Source of the DNA: Pseudomonas kuykendallii | GTDB lineage: Bacteria; Pseudomonadota; Gammaproteobacteria; Pseudomonadales; Pseudomonadaceae | Direction: 5' to 3' | Assembly (NCBI RefSeq): GCF_900106975.1 | Contig: NZ_FNNU01000003.1 | Span: 619,002-683,001, forward strand | Length of the DNA: 64,000 nt | Shown: positions 60,126-64,000 of the stretch, one piece after another | Position numbering within the stretch: position 1 is the stretch's first letter | Layout of the letters: each line of letters starts with the position of its first letter | The notes under the pieces: model-generated | Seen by the model: only the letters and a program-made list of their open reading frames with translations | Told to the model about the DNA's origin: nothing | The model's database searches: none | Program-made: the position numbers and the translations under genes

Positions 60126-61580
60126 ATGATCGACGTCTTAGTCATAGGGGGTGGCAACGCTGCCTTGTGCGCCGCTCTGATGGCGCGAGAAACAGGCGCC
60201 AGCGTAATGCTGCTGGAGGCTTCTCCGAAAACCTGGCGTGGAGGCAACTCCCAGCACACCCGCAACCTGCGCTGCATGCACGACGAACCGCAGGACGTGC
60301 TGGTCGATGCCTACCCGGAAGAGGAGTACTGGCAGGACCTGTTGAAGGTCACCGGCGGCCTCACCGATGAAAAGCTCGCCCGCATTGCCATCCGGGCGTC
60401 GTCCTCCTGTCGCGACTGGATGCGCTCGCACGGCGTGCACTTCCAGCCGCCGCTGTCCGGCGCGCTGCACGTGGCGCGGACCAATGCCTTCTTCATGGGC
60501 GGCGGCAAGGCGCTGGTCAATGCGTACTTCCGCAGCGCCGAGCGCCTGGGGGTAACGATTCGCTACAGCGTGCCTGTGACCAACATCGAGCTGGATGACG
60601 GCAGGTTCGTCGCCGCCCATGTGGGCGAACGTGAGGCCGACGGTCAGCGCTTCCCGGCGGAACGCATCGAAGCCCGCGCCTGCGTGCTGGCGGCCGGCGG
60701 CTTCGAGTCCAACCGTGAATGGCTGCGCGAAGCCTGGGGCCAGAACGAACGCGGCGAATGGCCGTCGGACAACTTCCTGATCCGCGGCACCCGATTCAAT
60801 ACCGGCATCCTCCTGCGCCGCATGCTCGACCTCGGCGCCGATGTGATCGGCGATCCTACGCAAGCGCACATGGTCGCGATCGATGCCCGCGCGCCCCTCT
60901 ACGACGGCGGCATCTGCACCCGAATCGACTGCGTATCCCTGGGTGTGGTGGTCAATCGCGACGGCGAGCGCTTCTACGACGAGGGTGAGGATTTCTGGCC
61001 GAAGCGCTACGCGATCTGGGGGCGTCTGGTGGCCGGGCAACCCGGTCAGCAGGCGTACTCGATCATCGACCAGCAGGCCATCGGCCGCTTCATGCCGCCG
61101 GTGTTTCCCGGAACCACCGCCAACACCCTGCACGATCTCGCCCGCCTGCTGAAGCTGCCGCAGGAGCGATTCGTCAAGACCGTCGAGGACTACAACGCCG
61201 CCTGCCGCGTCGGCACCTTCGATCACACGGCGCTGGACGACTGCCACACCCAGGGCCTGCTGCCCGCCAAGACCCATTGGGCGCGGCCGCTGGTGAAACC
61301 TCCGTTCTACGCCTACCCGCTCAAACCGGGCGTCACCTTCACCTACCTTGGCCTCGCCACCGACGAAACCGCCGCCGTGCACTTCAACGGCAAGGCGAGC
61401 CCCAACCTGTTCGTCGCGGGAGAAATGATGGCCGGCAACGTCCTCGGCAAGGGCTACACCGCCGGCATCGGCATGGCCATCGGCACCGCGTTTGGCCGCA
61501 TCGCCGGCGTGCAGGCGGCCGCTTCGGCCGGCTGTGGCGTTTCATCTGCACACACGGAGCCTCGCCATGCAGCTGTTTGA
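60126..61580 (+). CDS. tcuA: FAD-dependent tricarballylate dehydrogenase TcuA-like
   Basis: A 484-residue flavoprotein. The FAD motif [20 protein letters not shown] is at residues 6-25, with the HTRNLRCMH segment and [18 protein letters not shown]. The C-terminal FAD part has [30 protein letters not shown]. It matches the fumarate-reductase flavoprotein class. TcuA oxidises tricarballylate to cis-aconitate, passing electrons to TcuB. ATG at 60126 has GAGGAA upstream. It overlaps tcuB by 14 bases. Confidence 0.9.
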   Translation: MIDVLVIGGGNAALCAALMARETGASVMLLEASPKTWRGGNSQHTRNLRCMHDEPQDVLVDAYPEEEYWQDLLKVTGGLTDEKLARIAIRASSSCRDWMRSHGVHFQPPLSGALHVARTNAFFMGGGKALVNAYFRSAERLGVTIRYSVPVTNIELDDGRFVAAHVGEREADGQRFPAERIEARACVLAAGGFESNREWLREAWGQNERGEWPSDNFLIRGTRFNTGILLRRMLDLGADVIGDPTQAHMVAIDARAPLYDGGICTRIDCVSLGVVVNRDGERFYDEGEDFWPKRYAIWGRLVAGQPGQQAYSIIDQQAIGRFMPPVFPGTTANTLHDLARLLKLPQERFVKTVEDYNAACRVGTFDHTALDDCHTQGLLPAKTHWARPLVKPPFYAYPLKPGVTFTYLGLATDETAAVHFNGKASPNLFVAGEMMAGNVLGKGYTAGIGMAIGTAFGRIAGVQAAASAGCGVSSAHTEPRHAAV

Positions 61581-62724
61581 TCCACACATGTCGGGCGGGC
61601 TGATCCCGTTGCTGAATCTGGACGAACGTGAAGTCCAGCGGCAGATGACCATCTGCAATGCCTGCCGCTACTGCGAAGGCTTTTGCGCGGTGTTTCCGGC
61701 GATGACCCGTCGCCTGGAGTTCGCCCAGGCAGACATTCATTACCTGGCGAACCTGTGCCACAACTGCGGGGCGTGCCTGCACGCCTGCCAATACGCCGCC
61801 CCCCACGAGTTCGACGTCAACGTACCCAAGGCCATGGCCAAGGTGCGCCTGGACACCTACGCCGAATACGCCTGGCCGCGGGCGATGGGCAAGCTGTACC
61901 AGCGCAACGGCCTGACCCTGGCGCTGGCGTCCGGTGGGGGACTGGCGCTGTTCCTGTGCCTGACCCTGATGCTCATGGGCAACCTGTTCACGGTCGTTCC
62001 CGGCGGCGACTTCTACCGGATTTTCCCGCACAACACCCTGGCGCTGATGTTCGGCTCGGTGTTCGGCTTCGCGGTACTCGCACTGACGCTGGGTGTGCGG
62101 CGCTTCTGGCGCAACGTTTCACCGCCGGCGGCGCCAGTGCCGCTGAAAACCTCCGCGGCCCTTGAAGCCACGGCCAACGTCGCGACGCTCAAGTACCTGG
62201 ATGGCGGCCACGGCGAAGGCTGCAACAACGCCGACGATCGCTTCACCTTGTGGCGCCGCCGGTTCCACCACCTGACCTTCTACGGCTTCATGCTGTGCTT
62301 CGCCGCCACCGGCGTCGCCACGCTCTTCCACTACCTGCTGCAGTGGTCGGCGCCTTATCCGATCTTCAGCGCGCCGGTGATGTTGGGTATCGCTGGCGGC
62401 ATCGGCCTGCTGATCGGCCCGGCGGGCCTCCTCTGGCTGAACCTGCGCCGCGACCCCGCGCACGGCGACGAGAAGCAGAAACCCATGGATCGCGGTTTCA
62501 TCGCACTGCTGTTTCTGGTCAGCGCAAGCGGCCTGGCGCTACTCGCCCTGCGCGACACCAGCGCCCTGGGCGCGATGCTCGCCCTCCATCTCGGCCTGGT
62601 CATGGCGTTCTTCCTGACCATGCCCTACAGCAAGTTCGCCCACGGCATCTTCCGCAGCGCAGCGCTGCTCAAGCACGCCATCGAAAAGCGCCAACCCAAC
62701 CCGATCAACGCCGCAAGCGACTGA
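61567..62724 (+). CDS. tcuB: Membrane electron-transfer protein TcuB-like (Fe-S and haem)
   Basis: A 385-residue protein. The N-terminal iron-sulphur region has [11 protein letters not shown] (residues about 31-41) and [11 protein letters not shown] (about 62-72), giving two [4Fe-4S]-type clusters. About six membrane helices follow, with histidines ([19 protein letters not shown]) that could hold haem. TcuB reoxidises the TcuA flavin and sends electrons to quinone. ATG at 61567 has GGAG upstream. The tcuC gene follows after 45 bases. Confidence 0.9.
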   Translation: MQLFDPHMSGGLIPLLNLDEREVQRQMTICNACRYCEGFCAVFPAMTRRLEFAQADIHYLANLCHNCGACLHACQYAAPHEFDVNVPKAMAKVRLDTYAEYAWPRAMGKLYQRNGLTLALASGGGLALFLCLTLMLMGNLFTVVPGGDFYRIFPHNTLALMFGSVFGFAVLALTLGVRRFWRNVSPPAAPVPLKTSAALEATANVATLKYLDGGHGEGCNNADDRFTLWRRRFHHLTFYGFMLCFAATGVATLFHYLLQWSAPYPIFSAPVMLGIAGGIGLLIGPAGLLWLNLRRDPAHGDEKQKPMDRGFIALLFLVSASGLALLALRDTSALGAMLALHLGLVMAFFLTMPYSKFAHGIFRSAALLKHAIEKRQPNPINAASD

Positions 62725-62769
62725 CGGTCAAGGCACTCATTTCAAAAACAATAGTGAGCAACGGTAGCC

Positions 62770-64000
62770 ATGATGAAAACGACAACGGCAACAACCCCGT
62801 CCCGCGGGTCCAAACTGGGCGCCATCCTGCGGGTCACCAGCGGCAACTTTCTCGAGCAGTTCGACTTCTTTCTGTTCGGCTTCTACGCCACCTACATCTC
62901 CCAGACCTTCTTTCCTGCCACCAGCGAGTTCGCCTCGCTGATGATGACCTTCGCGGTCTTCGGTTCCGGATTCCTGATGCGTCCGCTGGGCGCCATCGTG
63001 CTGGGGGCGTACATCGACGAAGTGGGCCGGCGCAAGGGCCTGATCGTGACGCTCTCGATCATGGCCAGCGGGACCGTACTGATCGCCCTAGTGCCGGGCT
63101 ATGCCAGCATCGGCGTGGCCGCGCCGATCCTGGTGCTGTTGGGCAGGCTGCTGCAGGGCTTCTCCGCCGGCGCGGAACTGGGCGGCGTCTCCGTGTACCT
63201 GGCGGAAATTTCCACGCCCGGTCGCACCGGCTTCTATACCAGTTGGCAATCGGCCAGCCAGCAGGTGGCCATAGTCGTCGCTGCGGCCTTGGGTTACACC
63301 CTCAACGCTACGATGCAAACCACCGAAATCGCCGCCTGGGGCTGGCGTATTCCGTTCTTCATCGGCTGCGTGATCATCCCCTTCATCTTCGTCATTCGCC
63401 GTTCGCTGGAAGAAACCGCGGCCTTCAAAGCCCGCAGCCATCGCCCGACGACCCGCGAAGTCTTCCGCTCGATGCGGGACAACTGGAGCACCGTGTTGGC
63501 CGGCGGCCTGCTGGCGTCGATGACCACCACCACCTTCTACCTGATCACGGTCTACACCCCGACATTTGGCCGGACCGTGCTGAACCTGAGCGCGACCGAC
63601 AGCCTGATGGTCACGCTGCTGGTCGGCGTCAGCAACTTCATCTGGCTGCCCATCGGCGGCACCCTCTCCGACCGCATCGGCCGCCGTCCACTGTTGCTGG
63701 CGATATCGCTGCTGTGCATCTTCACCGCCTACCCCGCCATGCACTGGCTGGCGGAGGCGGCAAGTTTCGAGCGGCTCCTCGCCGTGCTGTTGTACTTTTC
63801 GTTCTTCTTCGGCATCTACAACGGCGCGATGGTCGCCGCGCTCACCGAGGTCATGCCGCAGAACGTGCGGGTAGTCGGGTTTTCATTGGCGTTCAGCCTG
63901 GCCACCGCGGTGTTCGGCGGTTTCACCCCGGCGATCTCGACGCTGCTCGTCCAGGCGACAGGCGACAAGGCGTCCCCGGCCTGCTGGCTGATGTTCGCGG
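62770..64000 (+). CDS. tcuC: Tricarballylate/citrate MFS transporter TcuC-like (3' end missing)
   Basis: The first 410 codons are present; the gene leaves the window. An ATG-ATG start at 62770 is followed by [31 protein letters not shown], the metabolite:H+ symporter signature. Next is the MFS loop motif DEVGRRKGL, and [23 protein letters not shown] is in TM4. Ten or so helices are visible. It imports tricarballylate or citrate with protons. It completes a tcuR-tcuA-tcuB-tcuC order. Confidence 0.92.
   Translation, partial: MMKTTTATTPSRGSKLGAILRVTSGNFLEQFDFFLFGFYATYISQTFFPATSEFASLMMTFAVFGSGFLMRPLGAIVLGAYIDEVGRRKGLIVTLSIMASGTVLIALVPGYASIGVAAPILVLLGRLLQGFSAGAELGGVSVYLAEISTPGRTGFYTSWQSASQQVAIVVAAALGYTLNATMQTTEIAAWGWRIPFFIGCVIIPFIFVIRRSLEETAAFKARSHRPTTREVFRSMRDNWSTVLAGGLLASMTTTTFYLITVYTPTFGRTVLNLSATDSLMVTLLVGVSNFIWLPIGGTLSDRIGRRPLLLAISLLCIFTAYPAMHWLAEAASFERLLAVLLYFSFFFGIYNGAMVAALTEVMPQNVRVVGFSLAFSLATAVFGGFTPAISTLLVQATGDKASPACWLMFA

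Overview
The window reads as a chromosomal segment of a Pseudomonas of the P. aeruginosa lineage. GC is high, and the gene order follows P. aeruginosa PAO1 in three recognisable blocks: tsaB-adk-ppc-lptF (PA3684-PA3692 type), groEL-groES through argJ-secA-dciA (PA4385-PA4405 type), and pagL-murI-moeB-prmC-prfA-hemA-lolB-ispE-tRNA-prs-rplY-pth-ychF (PA4661-PA4673 type). These blocks are not contiguous in PAO1, so this is a rearranged relative and probably not P. aeruginosa itself. PAO1 comparisons here are from memory.

Layout. 1-7.1 kb: a partial DUF72 gene, a small unknown, tsaB, adk and ppc on the minus strand, then a plus-strand envelope-stress lipoprotein pair (DUF4398 gene and lptF) behind an AlgU-like promoter. 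7.08-7.45 kb: four copies of a large palindrome at the first synteny junction. 7.5-30.5 kb: groESL with a sigma-32 promoter, fxsA, a HugZ-like gene, an SDR, a DUF481 protein, an alkyltransferase-like repair protein, ampG, a small MscS channel, yajQ, a degenerate GGDEF response regulator, panE, a sensor kinase, a cobalamin adenosyltransferase, cbpA-cbpM, a Nudix-ThiE fusion, a GST, argJ, secA and dciA. 30.5-43.9 kb: pagL, murI, moeB, prmC, prfA-hemA, divergent from the TPR lipoprotein-lolB-ispE-tRNA-Gln-prs-rplY-pth-ychF series, then an orphan GspN-like gene.

44.16-58.7 kb is the accessory region. A tRNA-Met gene is followed by a complete Pf-type filamentous (inovirus) prophage on the minus strand: tyrosine integrase, replication initiator, Zot assembly ATPase, DUF2523 protein, attachment protein, a 23-residue membrane peptide, major coat protein with its own terminator, small Pf genes, ssDNA-binding protein, ribbon-helix-helix protein and excisionase, facing a divergent repressor. 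Behind the repressor lies visibly AT-rich cargo: a cytosine-C5 DNA methyltransferase, a soluble protein with two GHKL ATPase domains (MORC/Hsp90-like at the N-terminus, histidine-kinase-like at the C-terminus), and a receiver-domain protein whose C-terminus carries an Rx4H motif like HEPN ribonucleases. These three are tightly coupled. A single-span membrane protein and a RelBE-type toxin-antitoxin pair follow. I read the three-gene module as a candidate defence system in which a two-component phosphorelay is joined to a DNA methyltransferase. This is the most interesting part of the window.

58.99-64.0 kb returns to native-looking DNA: a LysR regulator and tcuA-tcuB-tcuC-like genes for tricarballylate oxidation and uptake; tcuC runs off the end.

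I found no rRNA, CRISPR array or insertion sequence. The prophage's distal attachment site could not be identified.
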